Below are positions 41,459-50,932 of a stretch of 64,000 nt of DNA, one piece after another. Both the position numbers and the translations under genes were made by a program. The notes beneath the pieces were generated by a model. The model saw nothing but the letters and a program-made list of their open reading frames with translations. It had not been told where the DNA came from and did no database searches. How positions within the stretch are numbered: the stretch's first letter is position 1; each line of letters opens with the position of its first letter. The stretch is from Neisseria lactamica NS19 (GTDB lineage Bacteria > Pseudomonadota > Gammaproteobacteria > Burkholderiales > Neisseriaceae): contig AEPI01000125.1 of NCBI GenBank assembly GCA_000193795.2, positions 1 through 64,000 of the forward strand. Reading direction: 5' to 3'.

Positions 41459-41636
41459 ATTAAAAAAAACGCTCTATTGCCGTGTCTAAAAATGCAAAAA
41501 AAGTAACCATCATAACCCTTTTGCCAAAATCAATATCATCATCCGATGAATAAACAGACGGTATATAAGAAAGAACTAATAAACTCATAAACCGGTAACA
41601 AAAACCAGTAACAAAGATATTCATTATTAAGCATTC

Positions 41637-41747
41637 TCAAAAATGATTGCGTTCGTTTTTAGCCATTGTAAGCGCATACCCTTTTCCGCTTATTACTAAA
41701 GCACGAATGACTTTAAAGGACGCGCCCAAAGACAAGCCGGAAAGCAT
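41637..41747 (-). CDS. Possible small peptide gene
   Basis: 36 codons from ATG 41747 reading MLSGLSLGASFKVIRALVIS then GKGYALTMAKNERNHF and stop. The composition is protein-like and it lies on the same strand as the downstream-terminated Nudix gene. No family recognised and the Shine-Dalgarno (AGGA, too close) is weak. The rest of 41460-41764 is AT-rich with nothing recognised. Confidence 0.3.
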   Translation of the reverse strand: MLSGLSLGASFKVIRALVISGKGYALTMAKNERNHF

Positions 41748-41764
41748 ATCCTGTCCGCCAAACA

Positions 41765-41796
41765 AACTGCCCGCCGATCGACTCCGGCGGGCAGTT
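41765..41796 (-). terminator. Hairpin terminator behind the Nudix gene
   Basis: AACTGCCCGCC...GGCGGGCAGTT, 11-bp stem, followed on the minus strand by TTTGTTTGG. Confidence 0.75.
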
Positions 41797-41807
41797 CCAA
41801 CATCCTG

Positions 41808-42344
41808 TCAATCCTTCATCAGCCAGTATTGCAAACCGATTAATGTCTTGCCGTCTTTGATTTCATCGTTTGCCAATGCCTGACGGACTTCATCTTTCGA
41901 CATCAGCACGGTTTCCGTTATTTCGTCTTCATCGTTGGCAAGCGTACTGCCCAAACGCACGCCTTCCGCCTCGAACAGATACATTTTTTCATTGCAAAAA
42001 CCGACCGCCGTATAAAAGCTGTACAACAGGCGCACGCTGTCGGCGGTATAAGGCGTTTCCTCCGCCAATTCTCGCAGCGCACACGCTGCCATATCCTCAC
42101 CCGCCACATCCAGCTTGCCTGCAGGAAGTTCCAATGTCGCCTGATTTGCCGCATAACGCCACTGCCGCACCAAAACGACCTTTTCCTCATCCGTTACCGC
42201 CAACACGCACGCCGCGCCCGGATGCCGGATGACGATACGCTGCCCCTCATTGCCGTTGGGCAACCTGACCTTATCCCTGCTGATGCTGACGAAACCGCCC
42301 TCGTAAATGGTTTCGCCGCCTAATTTTACTTCCCTCAAATCCAC
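41808..42344 (-). CDS. Nudix hydrolase, ADP-ribose pyrophosphatase type
   Basis: 178 residues. Nudix box GKLDVAGEDMAACALRELAE-ET fits Gx5Ex7REUxEExGU. FVSISRDKVRLPNGNEGQRI, LVRQWRYAANQATLELPAGK and the later MYLFEAEGV are typical of the ADP-ribose and nucleoside-diphosphate-sugar hydrolases (NudF-like). Cytosolic housecleaning enzyme; substrate not proven. Adjacent to folB on the same strand. Confidence 0.9.
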   Translation of the reverse strand: MDLREVKLGGETIYEGGFVSISRDKVRLPNGNEGQRIVIRHPGAACVLAVTDEEKVVLVRQWRYAANQATLELPAGKLDVAGEDMAACALRELAEETPYTADSVRLLYSFYTAVGFCNEKMYLFEAEGVRLGSTLANDEDEITETVLMSKDEVRQALANDEIKDGKTLIGLQYWLMKD

Positions 42345-42377
42345 TTCATATCTCCTTTCCGTTTCCTATTCTGCTGT

Positions 42378-42734
42378 TCAATTTTCACGCCTGCCGCGCT
42401 CGATTTCCACTCCGACCTCGCGCACGCCTTCCAAAATACCCGGCTTGACGATTTTCACGCGCACCCATAACGCGCCGAAATATCCCAAAACCAAATCGGC
42501 AATATATTCCGCCAACGCTTCCAAAAGCAAGAAATCCTGTTCTTTCAGATGCCGGCGCAACGTTTCGCATACCTCGGCATAATGCACCGTATTGGCAATA
42601 TCGTCGTCCGAACCCGCTTTCTCGGGAACGCCGATATCCAAATCGATTATTAACGGCTGCAAATGTTCGCGTTCCCAGCCGTACACGCCGATAAGCGTAT
42701 CCGCCTTCATGCCGTGCAAAAAGATTTTATCCAT
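42378..42734 (-). CDS. folB: Dihydroneopterin aldolase FolB
   Basis: 118 residues. MDKIFLHGMKADTLIGVYGW, ERE, LIIDLDIGV and KIVKPGILEGVREVGVEIER are the FolB hallmarks. Converts dihydroneopterin to hydroxymethyl-dihydropterin in folate synthesis. Transcribed away from plsY. Confidence 0.93.
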   Translation of the reverse strand: MDKIFLHGMKADTLIGVYGWEREHLQPLIIDLDIGVPEKAGSDDDIANTVHYAEVCETLRRHLKEQDFLLLEALAEYIADLVLGYFGALWVRVKIVKPGILEGVREVGVEIERGRREN

Positions 42735-42789
42735 AATCCGCCCCGTTTTTTGCTAAAATAACCGCACCATTCTAAGTAAAGTACCGCAA

Positions 42790-43392
42790 ATGTTCAATAT
42801 ACCGGCTGTTGCCGTTTCCTATCTGATCGGCTCGCTTTCTTTTGCCGTCATCGTGTCCAAATATTACGGTATGGACGACCCGCGCACCTACGGATCGGGC
42901 AATCTCGGCGCGACCAATGTTTTACGCAGCGGCAAAAAAAAGGCGGCTGCGCTGACGCTCTTGGGCGATGCCGCCAAAGGTTTGGCAGCCGTTTTGCTTG
43001 CACGCGTGCTTCAAGAACCGCTCGGTTTATCCGACAGCGCAATCGCCGCCGTCGCACTCGCCGCACTGGTCGGGCATATGTGGCCGGTGTTTTTCGGATT
43101 TAAGGGCGGCAAAGGCGTGGCAACGGCATTGGGCGTGCTTTTGGCACTCTCTCCCGCAACCGCCCTCAGCTGTGCGCTGATTTGGCTTGTGATGGCGTTC
43201 GGCTTCAAAGTATCCTCCCTTGCCGCATTAACCGCCACAATCGCCGCCCCTCTTGCCGCACTGTTTTTTATGCCCCACCCTTCTTGGATTTGGGCGACGC
43301 TCCTTATCGCCCTGCTGGTGTTGTTCCGCCACAAAAGCAATATCATCAAGCTGCTCGAAGGCAGAGAAAGCAAAATCGGCAGCAGCCGCTGA
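42790..43392 (+). CDS. plsY: Glycerol-3-phosphate acyltransferase PlsY
   Basis: 200 residues with five membrane segments. The three PlsY motifs are visible: SYLIGSLSFAVIVSK, GSGNLGATNVLRSGKK and KGGKGVATALGVLLALSP. Acylates glycerol-3-phosphate using acyl phosphate in the inner membrane, the first step of phospholipid synthesis. Confidence 0.95.
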   Translation: MFNIPAVAVSYLIGSLSFAVIVSKYYGMDDPRTYGSGNLGATNVLRSGKKKAAALTLLGDAAKGLAAVLLARVLQEPLGLSDSAIAAVALAALVGHMWPVFFGFKGGKGVATALGVLLALSPATALSCALIWLVMAFGFKVSSLAALTATIAAPLAALFFMPHPSWIWATLLIALLVLFRHKSNIIKLLEGRESKIGSSR

Positions 43393-43468
43393 TTTCCCAC
43401 CCACCCCTGTTTATGCCGTCCGAACCCCGCTTCAGACGGCATCCGAATATCCCGCCGTTTTACCGACT

Positions 43469-44314
43469 ATGCTCAGTTACAGACACGCATTCCACGCCGG
43501 CAACCACGCCGATATGCTCAAACATTTCACACTCTTCCTCGTCCTGCAATATTTCAACAAAAAAGACAAACCCTATTGGTATATCGATACGCACGGCGGT
43601 GCGGGTTTGTACAATCTCGAAGGCAGCGAGGCGCAGAAAGTCGGCGAATACCGGCAAGGCATCGCCCTACTCCGACAGGCGCAAAACCTGCCTGCCGAAC
43701 TGTCTGACTTTGCCTCGCACATACAGAAAATCCTGCCCTCGCCCGAACTTTACTGCGGCTCTCCGTGGTTGGCACAATCGCTGACCCGCGCAACCGACAA
43801 ACTCCGGTTGTTCGAGCTGCATCCGGCCGATTTTGCCCGACTCCGAAACAATATGAACGAAGTAGGCTTGGGCAAACGCGGACAAGTGTTACACGAAGAC
43901 GGTTACAAAGGGCTGATTTCCCTGCTGCCGCCCCCGCCGCGCCGTGCCGCCGTCCTCATCGACCCGCCCTATGAGGAAAAACAAGACTACCGGCGTGTAA
44001 CGGAAACGCTGAAAGCCGCTTTAAAACGGTTTGAATCCGGCTGTTATTTGGTTTGGTATCCCTGTTTAAGCCGCGAAGAAAGCCGCAAACTGCCGGAAGA
44101 ACTGAAAAAACTTCTGCCCGACAACTACCTTCACGCCGAGCTTCACGTCCACGCGCCGAGAACCGACGGTTTCGGCATGCACGGCAGCGGGATGTTCGTC
44201 ATCAATCCGCCCTATCTGTTGGCAGAACAATTGGCGGCAAACCTCCCCGCCCTGACACAGTTGCTCGCACAAGACGAAGGCGCGCGCTATCTTTTGGACA
44301 GCAAAATCCGCTGA
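43469..44314 (+). CDS. rlmJ: 23S rRNA m6A2030 methyltransferase RlmJ
   Basis: 281 residues, the family length from ATG 43469. MLSYRHAFHAGNHADMLKHF, WYIDTHGGAGLYNLE, the catalytic LIDPPYEEKQDYRRV (DPPY) and ELHVHAPRTDGFGMHGSGMF match RlmJ. Methylates adenine 2030 of 23S rRNA. Start fixed by family; the frame is open further upstream. Confidence 0.95.
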   Translation: MLSYRHAFHAGNHADMLKHFTLFLVLQYFNKKDKPYWYIDTHGGAGLYNLEGSEAQKVGEYRQGIALLRQAQNLPAELSDFASHIQKILPSPELYCGSPWLAQSLTRATDKLRLFELHPADFARLRNNMNEVGLGKRGQVLHEDGYKGLISLLPPPPRRAAVLIDPPYEEKQDYRRVTETLKAALKRFESGCYLVWYPCLSREESRKLPEELKKLLPDNYLHAELHVHAPRTDGFGMHGSGMFVINPPYLLAEQLAANLPALTQLLAQDEGARYLLDSKIR

Positions 44315-44319
44315 CCCCG

Positions 44320-44347
44320 ATGCCGTCTGAAACCCTTCAGACGGCAT
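44320..44347 (+). terminator. Inverted DUS pair behind rlmJ
   Basis: ATGCCGTCTGAA and TTCAGACGGCAT, four bases apart. Confidence 0.8.
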
Positions 44348-44422
44348 CTCCCGTCAAACAAACAAAACCGGACGATACATTATCCATATCGTTCGGTTCT
44401 GCATAAAACCAGTATTCAAAAA

Positions 44423-44755
44423 TCAGAACACGCTTTTCAACACTCCGACCGTGCCGACCACCCCGTTCAGCAGCATCAGACCTCCGGCAGCCGTACCCAT
44501 ACCTTGACGGATTGCGTCATGCTTATTGGCACGTTTTTCACGTTCCAAAGCCAACTCCTCAGAAACATTTTTACGTTGGCGGCGGTGTTGCGCCAGTTCC
44601 GCACGGCTGATTCGCGCTTCGGCACGGTTACGCCCTGCCTTGATTACGGCCGAATCGTCGCCGATGGCATAGTTGGCTACAGAATTTTCAGAAGCGCAGG
44701 CAGCAAGCAAAACGGCACACATCGCAACAACGGAAATATTTTTCAAGTTTTTCAT
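44423..44755 (-). CDS. Small lipoprotein with helical charged region
   Basis: 110 residues. Lipobox VLLAACASEN (Cys ~20). Residues 45-85 are a charged helix (RISRAELAQHRRQRKNVSEE), then a Gly-rich hydrophobic end (GGLMLLNGVVGTVGVLKSVF). Likely anchored in the outer membrane with a second membrane contact. No family recognised. Paired with a similar small lipoprotein gene just upstream. Confidence 0.75.
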   Translation of the reverse strand: MKNLKNISVVAMCAVLLAACASENSVANYAIGDDSAVIKAGRNRAEARISRAELAQHRRQRKNVSEELALEREKRANKHDAIRQGMGTAAGGLMLLNGVVGTVGVLKSVF

Positions 44756-44805
44756 ACTTGTCCTATTATCTCAAAATAAAGAAAGAAACCAATCTGATTG
44801 GTGTG

Positions 44806-45054
44806 TTATCGGATAAAGTAAATATTGGGCGAATTTTCATTTGCCTTTTTGATGGCGCGTGCCGCATCCATCATTTCTTCCCGGCGTTCTTTACGGTATT
44901 CGGCACGCTCGGCACGCTCGCTTATCTGAATAGCGCGACTTTTCGCCTGTATTTCCGCTGCAGATTCTTGAGTTACAAAACGGCGGTCTGCGTAAGTACA
45001 TGCCGTCATCAACATCGCAGCCACCGACAACAAAATTAGTTTCTTCATTTTCAT
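44806..45054 (-). CDS. Small lipoprotein behind a TA-repeat promoter
   Basis: 82 residues. MKMKKLILLSVAAMLMTACT has a lipobox ending MTAC. The mature part is one charged helix (RAERAEYRKERREEMMDAAR). The Shine-Dalgarno AGGTGG precedes the ATG. The upstream region contains eight TA units next to TTGACA. Related in form to the next gene at 44423. Function unknown. Confidence 0.72.
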   Translation of the reverse strand: MKMKKLILLSVAAMLMTACTYADRRFVTQESAAEIQAKSRAIQISERAERAEYRKERREEMMDAARAIKKANENSPNIYFIR

Positions 45055-45084
45055 CCACCTATATTTAAGTTTATTTGCAAAATA

Positions 45085-45116
45085 TGTTATCACTATATAT
45101 ATATATATAATGTCAA
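45085..45116 (-). promoter_or_regulatory. Promoter with (TA)8 tract before the lipoprotein gene
   Basis: Minus strand: TTGACA (45116-45111), T, then TA repeated eight times (about 45109-45094), then GTGATAACAT. The -10 element is unclear. TAACAT would lie 21 bases from TTGACA, and two fewer TA units would restore 17. Confidence 0.5.
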
Positions 45117-45298
45117 CGTTTTTTAAAAATAAATTTGGCATCTTATACTTCTCGATCCGCATACCGCGTTCCGACTTGCCCCGTGCCGTTTTTTTCCACT
45201 ACAATCCCACGCGATATCCGGCGGAACGCACCAAAGGAACGCCCCGCAGCAATCTGCCGCCTTTCAGACGGCACAAACCTTTCCGAAACGAGCAAACT

Positions 45299-46273
45299 AT
45301 GGACACACTGACCCGATTCCTCCCCGAACACCTGCAACAAAACCAACTGCCCGAAGCACTCGGCGGCGTTTTGCTGTCCGTCGTTTCCGCCTGCACCGAA
45401 ATCAACGCCAAAGTCCGCCTCGGCGCACTGGCCGGCGTATTGGGTATGGCGGGCACGGGCAATATTCAGGGCGAAGACCAGAAAAAACTGGATGTTATCG
45501 CCAACAACATTATGATTGGCACACTCAAAGCCAACCCTGCCGTTGCCGGTTTGGCAAGCGAGGAAGAAGACACTTTCGTAAGTGCTGGTGAAAACGGACG
45601 CTATCTCGTCCTATTCGACCCTTTAGACGGATCGTCCAATATTGATGTCAACATTTCCGTCGGTACGATTTTCTCCATCCTTGAAAAACCCGAAGGCGCA
45701 TTGGCAACCGAATCATTCCTTCAAACGGGCAGACAGCAGCTTGCCGCTGGTTACATTCTTTACGGGCCTCAAACCCAGCTCGTATTCACATTCGGACACG
45801 GCGTATATATGTTCACGCTCAATGCCGAAAACGAATTCGTGCTGACCAAAGCAAACCCGAAAGTACCCGAAAGTACCAAAGAATTTGCCATCAATATGTC
45901 CAACCGCCGCCACTGGCTGCCCCCCGTCCAACAATACATAGACGAACTCCTGGCAGGCGAAACCGGTACGCGCGGCAAAAACTACAATATGCGCTGGGTG
46001 GCCAGTATGGTTGCCGAAATCCACCGCATACTGATGCGCGGCGGCGTGTTCATGTATCCCCAAGACAAACGCGACCCCGCCAAACCCGGCAAACTGCGCC
46101 TGATGTACGAAGCCAACCCTATGGCCCTGATACTCGAACAAGCCGGTGCATCGGCAAGCAACGCCCGTCAGGACATACTCGGCATCAGCCCCGAAAGCCT
46201 GCACCAGCGCGTCGCCGTCATTATGGGCAGCAGCGAAGAAGTCGCCTATCTCGACCGCCTGCACGCAAAATAG
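45299..46273 (+). CDS. fbp: Fructose-1,6-bisphosphatase class I
   Basis: 324 residues. Gluconeogenic phosphatase in the cytosol. VVSACTEINAKVRLG, SEEED, LFDPLDGSSNIDVNISVGTI and the substrate loop YMFTLNAENEFVLT are conserved in class I FBPase. Start ATG at 45299 chosen by family. Terminated by a DUS hairpin. Fits the sugar metabolism encoded near the right end. Confidence 0.96.
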   Translation: MDTLTRFLPEHLQQNQLPEALGGVLLSVVSACTEINAKVRLGALAGVLGMAGTGNIQGEDQKKLDVIANNIMIGTLKANPAVAGLASEEEDTFVSAGENGRYLVLFDPLDGSSNIDVNISVGTIFSILEKPEGALATESFLQTGRQQLAAGYILYGPQTQLVFTFGHGVYMFTLNAENEFVLTKANPKVPESTKEFAINMSNRRHWLPPVQQYIDELLAGETGTRGKNYNMRWVASMVAEIHRILMRGGVFMYPQDKRDPAKPGKLRLMYEANPMALILEQAGASASNARQDILGISPESLHQRVAVIMGSSEEVAYLDRLHAK

Positions 46274-46366
46274 ACAGGCAGCCGTCCACACAAGCACACG
46301 GCGGCGGCAATCCGATACCGCTGCCGTTATTTCAAACAGCACAAGCCTTCCGGTCAAATGACAAAA

Positions 46367-46395
46367 ATGCCGTCTGAAAGCATTTCAGACGGCAT
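46367..46395. terminator. Inverted DUS pair between fbp and the YdcH gene
   Basis: ATGCCGTCTGAA and TTCAGACGGCAT, five bases apart; serves both convergent genes. Confidence 0.8.
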
Positions 46396-46415
46396 TTCAA
46401 AAACTCAAACCCAAA

Positions 46416-46634
46416 TTATTTGCCCGCTGCTTTTTGCAGAATGGCGTACAACTCGTCTTTCAGTTTCAATTTGGCTTTTTTCAGCTCATCGATGGTTTCC
46501 GCGCCGCTGGTAACCGGATTGTTGACCAGACCGGTAATTTTATCGTCCAGCTCGTTGTGTTCGTCGAACAGACGGGCAAAGTGGGAATCTTCCTGTTTCA
46601 ATTTGGAAATCAAATCACGGTATTCTGGGAACAT
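46416..46634 (-). CDS. YdcH-like protein (DUF465)
   Basis: 72 residues, two helices. YRDLISKLKQEDSHFARLFD, EHNELDDKI and LKKAKLKLKDELYAILQKA match DUF465/YdcH. Conserved, cytosolic, no defined role. GGAAAG precedes the ATG. Confidence 0.88.
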   Translation of the reverse strand: MFPEYRDLISKLKQEDSHFARLFDEHNELDDKITGLVNNPVTSGAETIDELKKAKLKLKDELYAILQKAAGK

Positions 46635-46844
46635 ATCGCTTTCCTCTCTTGGTTTACGGTTAAAAAGTCAAACTGAATCTTTACATTAATTATAACAAAG
46701 ATAATATTTTTATCCAGTGTTTTATTACACACGGCAACACCGCCCGCAGAAAACCGCCCCGCCGTCCGACAAAATCGTTGACAATCCTCCGCTTTACGCA
46801 TAAATTTTCAATACTTAACCCTGACCACACAAAGGAATCGAGAG

Positions 46845-48095
46845 ATGTTTTCAAAAAGCGTTACCCTTACACAATATGATCCCGAACTGTCGGCCGCCAT
46901 CGCCCAAGAAGACCGCCGGCAGCAAGACCATGTCGAACTGATTGCCTCTGAAAACTACGTCAGCTGCGCCGTCATGGAAGCCCAAGGTTCGCAATTAACC
47001 AACAAATATGCAGAAGGCTATCCCGCCAAACGCTACTACGGCGGCTGCGAATACGTCGATATTGTCGAACAATTGGCGATTGACCGCGTAAAAGAACTGT
47101 TTGGCGCGCAATACGCCAACGTCCAACCCCATTCCGGTTCCCAAGCCAACCAAGCCGTGTACGCTTCTGTTTTGAAACCCGGCGACACCATTTTGGGCAT
47201 GTCTCTGGCACACGGCGGCCACCTGACCCACGGCGCAAGCGTTAATATCTCCGGCAAACTCTACAACGCCGTTACCTACGGACTGGATGAAAACGAAGTG
47301 CTCGATTATGCCGAAGTAGAACGCTTGGCTCTTGAACACAAACCCAAAATGATTGTGGCCGGCGCATCTGCCTACGCGCTGCAAATCGACTGGGCAAAAT
47401 TCCGCGAAATCGCCGACAAAGTAGGCGCATACCTCTTTGTCGATATGGCACACTACGCAGGCTTGGTTGCCGGCGGCGAATACCCCAACCCCGTGCCATT
47501 CTGCGACTTCGTAACCACTACCACCCACAAAACCCTGCGCGGCCCGCGCGGCGGCGTGATTCTGTGCCGCGACAACACGCACGAAAAAGCGTTAAACTCC
47601 GCCATCTTCCCGAGCCTGCAAGGCGGCCCGCTGATGCACGTTATCGCCGCCAAAGCCATAGCGTTTAAAGAGGCGTTGCAACCTGAGTTCAAACAATACG
47701 CCAAACAGGTCAAAATCAACGCCAAAGCCATGGCGGAAGAATTGGTCAAACGCGGTTTGCGCATTGTTTCCGGCAGAACCGAAAGCCACGTTTTCCTCGT
47801 TGACCTGCAACCGATGAAAATTACCGGTAAAGCCGCCGAAGCCGCTTTGGGCAAAGCACACATTACCGTCAATAAAAACGCCATTCCAAACGATCCGGAA
47901 AAACCCTTCGTTACCTCCGGCATCCGTATCGGCGCAGCGGCAATGACCACACGCGGCTTTGACGAAGCCGACTCCCGCGTATTGGCGAACTTGGTTGCCG
48001 ACGTGTTGGCAAATCCCGACGACGAAGCCAACCTCGCCAAAGTTCGCGAACAAGTAACTGCTTTGTGCAATAAATACCCCGTTTACGGCGCATAA
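46845..48095 (+). CDS. glyA: Serine hydroxymethyltransferase GlyA
   Basis: Converts serine and tetrahydrofolate to glycine and methylene-THF using PLP. 416 residues. LIASENYVSCAVMEAQGSQL, NKYAEGYPAKRYYGGCEYVD, VTTTTHKTLRGPRGGVILCR (PLP Lys in TTTHKT). Alone, followed by a DUS hairpin. Confidence 0.97.
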   Translation: MFSKSVTLTQYDPELSAAIAQEDRRQQDHVELIASENYVSCAVMEAQGSQLTNKYAEGYPAKRYYGGCEYVDIVEQLAIDRVKELFGAQYANVQPHSGSQANQAVYASVLKPGDTILGMSLAHGGHLTHGASVNISGKLYNAVTYGLDENEVLDYAEVERLALEHKPKMIVAGASAYALQIDWAKFREIADKVGAYLFVDMAHYAGLVAGGEYPNPVPFCDFVTTTTHKTLRGPRGGVILCRDNTHEKALNSAIFPSLQGGPLMHVIAAKAIAFKEALQPEFKQYAKQVKINAKAMAEELVKRGLRIVSGRTESHVFLVDLQPMKITGKAAEAALGKAHITVNKNAIPNDPEKPFVTSGIRIGAAAMTTRGFDEADSRVLANLVADVLANPDDEANLAKVREQVTALCNKYPVYGA

Positions 48096-48112
48096 GCCTT
48101 TTTTAAAAACCG

Positions 48113-48140
48113 ATGCCGTCTGAAACTTTTCAGACGGCAT
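48113..48140 (+). terminator. Inverted DUS pair behind glyA
   Basis: ATGCCGTCTGAA and TTCAGACGGCAT four bases apart, then TTTT. Confidence 0.8.
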
Positions 48141-48189
48141 TTTTGCAATCGGTTAAAATACGCGGTCTGTTTTTCGGGAAGTATTTTTT

Positions 48190-48834
48190 ATGCTCGCGTC
48201 TGCCATCGATTTTATCCTTCATATTGACCGACATTTAACCGCTTTGTCGGCACAATACGGCTTATGGATTTATGCTGTTTTGTTTCTGATTGTTTTTTGT
48301 GAAACCGGCCTGATTGTTACACCGTTTTTACCGGGCGATTCGCTGCTGTTTGCCGCAGGCGGGATTGCCGCGCTGGGCAGTATGGATATTCATTTGATGG
48401 TTGCATTATTAAGCCTTGCCGCCATACTCGGCGACGCGCTCAATTTTACCGTCGGCAAGTATTTCGGCGGCAGGCTGTTCGCCAACCCCGATTCTAAAAT
48501 CTTCCGGCGCGAATATCTCGATAAAACCCGCCGTTTTTACGAAAAACACGGCGGCAAAACGATTATCATCGCGCGTTTTGTACCCATCGTCCGTACCTTC
48601 GCCCCCTTTGTTGCCGGTATGGGGAAAATGCACTATGCAAAATTTATCCGCTATAACATCATCGGCGGCTTCTTGTGGGTCATCCTGTTTTCTTATGCGG
48701 GCTATTTCTTTGCCAACTTCCCCGTCGTGAAAAACAATCTGGGCTTGGTGATGGGCGGCATCATTATGGTTTCCTTCCTGCCGGGCATCATCGAAATCGC
48801 CCGCGCCAAACTTGCGGCAAAATCCGAACGTTAA
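48190..48834 (+). CDS. DedA-family membrane protein
   Basis: 214 residues with about five hydrophobic segments. LIVTPFLPGDSLLFAAGGIA, FGGRLFANPDSKIF and KTIIIARFVPIVRTFAPFVA match DedA proteins, which move lipid carriers or ions across the inner membrane. The Arg and Gly-rich motif FVPIVRTFAPFVAGMGKM is complete. Starts an apparent transcript with the ABC-F gene (18 bases apart). Confidence 0.9.
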   Translation: MLASAIDFILHIDRHLTALSAQYGLWIYAVLFLIVFCETGLIVTPFLPGDSLLFAAGGIAALGSMDIHLMVALLSLAAILGDALNFTVGKYFGGRLFANPDSKIFRREYLDKTRRFYEKHGGKTIIIARFVPIVRTFAPFVAGMGKMHYAKFIRYNIIGGFLWVILFSYAGYFFANFPVVKNNLGLVMGGIIMVSFLPGIIEIARAKLAAKSER

Positions 48835-48852
48835 TTATTGGGAATTGACATT

Positions 48853-50762
48853 ATGAATATATTATCCGTAGAAAACGCTTCCTTTGCCGTCGGCCACGTC
48901 GCCCTGCTCGACAAAACTTCCTTCCAACTCGACAGCGGCGAGAAAATCGGTTTAATCGGCCGCAACGGCGCAGGTAAGTCTTCGTTTTTAAAAATCCTCG
49001 CCGGCGTGCAAAAGCTCGACGACGGGCAGATTATTGTTCAAAACAACCTCAAAATCGTTTATGTACCGCAGGAATCGTTTTTCGACAAAGAGGCTACCGT
49101 ATTTGATACCGTTGCCGAAGGTTTGGGCGAAATCCGCGATTTATTGCGCCGTTACCACCGCGTCAGCCATGATTTGGAACACAATTCAGACGATGTTTTA
49201 TTAAAAGAACTCAATGAATTACAACTCGAAATCGAAGCAAAAGACGGCTGGAAACTGGATGCGGCGGTGAAGCAGACTTTGGGCGAACTCGGTTTGCCGG
49301 AAAACGAAAAAATCGGCAACCTCTCCGGCGGTCAGAAAAAGCGCGTCGCCTTGGCGCAGGCTTGGGTGCAGAAGCCCGACGTATTGCTGCTGGACGAACC
49401 GACCAACCATTTGGACATTGATGCGATTATTTGGTTGGAAAACCTGCTTAAAGCGTTTGAAGGCAGCCTGGTCGTGATTACCCACGACCGCCGTTTTTTG
49501 GACAATATCGCCACGCGCATCGTCGAACTCGATCGAGGCATTCTGCGTTCCTATCCCGGCTCGTTCTCCAAATACAGCGAGAAAAAAGCGCAGGAATTGG
49601 CGGTTGAAGCGGAACACAACCGCCTGTTTGACAAATTCCACGCGCAGGAAGAAGCGTGGATACGCAAAGGCATCGAAGCGCGCCGTACCCGCAACGAAGG
49701 CCGCGTGCGCCGTTTGGAAGAGCTGCGCCGCCAACGCGCCGAACGCCGCAATGTGCAAGGTCAGGTCAACTTCAAGCTCGACAGCGGCGAGAAAAGCGGC
49801 AAAATCATCGCCGAATTGGAACACGCTTCGTTTGCCTATGGCGACAAAGTCATTATGGACAAATTCTCCGCGATTTTGCAGCGCGGCGACAAAATCGGCC
49901 TAATCGGCCCCAACGGTATCGGCAAAACCACATTTTTAAAACTGATTTTGGGCGAACTCAACCCGACTTACGGCAAAATCCGTATCGGCAGTAAGCAGGA
50001 AGTTGCCTATTTCGACCAATTCCGCAGCGCGTTGAACGAAAACGACACCGTGTTTTACACACTCGGACAGGGCAATGATTATGTCGAAGTCGGCGGCAAG
50101 AAAAAACACGTCATGAGCTATCTGGAAGATTTCCTGTTCCACCCTGCCCGCGCGCAAAGCCCCGTTTCATCGCTCTCCGGCGGCGAACGCAACCGCCTTT
50201 TGCTGGCAAAACTCTTTACCCGTCCCGCCAATATTTTGGTTTTGGACGAACCGACCAACGACTTGGACATCGACACCCAAGAGCTGCTCGAAGACTTACT
50301 GCGTGATTATCAAGGCACGGTATTCCTTGTCTCGCACGACCGTATGTTCCTCGATAACGTCATCACCCAAAGCATTGTTTTTGAAGGAAACGGAAGGTTA
50401 AAAGAATACATCGGCGGCTATCAGGACTATATCGACGCAAAATCGCGCGAAGAAAAAATTCAGACGGCATCCGCACCCAAAGCATCCGATGCCGAACCCG
50501 CCAAAGAAAACCCAAAGCCAAGCGCACGGTCAAACTTTCCTACAAAGAACAGCGCGAACTCGACGCCCTGCCCGACGAAATCGCCGCCTTGGAAGCCGAG
50601 CAGGCTGAAATCAACGCGCAGCTTTCCAATCCCGAAATCTTCAAAGATTACGAAAAAGCCGGCGCATTGCAAAACCGCGCCGAAGAAATCGAAACACTGC
50701 TTTTGGAAAAACTGGAACGCTGGGAGCAGCTCGAAGCCAAACAGAACGGCAATGCCGTCTGA
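48853..50762 (+). pseudogene. ABC-F ATPase (Uup/EttA type) with a late frameshift
   Basis: Two ATPase domains: GLIGRNGAGKSSFLKILAG and GLIGPNGIGKTTFLKLILGE (Walker A), NLSGGQKKRVALAQAW and SLSGGERNRLLLAKLF (signature), LLLDEPTNHLDID and LVLDEPTNDLDID. These soluble proteins act on ribosomes. After AKENPK the frame shifts: the +2 frame continues as AKRTVKLSYKEQRELDALPD and a coiled coil to AKQNGNAV, stopping at 50762 inside a DUS. One base appears missing near 50511-50516. As read, the last ~80 residues are replaced by a nonsense tail. Both ATPase domains are intact. Confidence 0.85.
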
Positions 50763-50932
50763 AGTCCGTGCAGAATGCCCGCTCCGCGTACCTGACGGGC
50801 ATTTAAAAGCACGCCGCGCCGCAAGCCGCGCCTTTCAGACGGCCTCTCGGTCAGACTGTCAACAATTCCGATAAAATGCTATACTCGCACCCCTTATCAT
50901 GCCGTCTGAAACCGCCTTTTGGGAAAGCAGAA

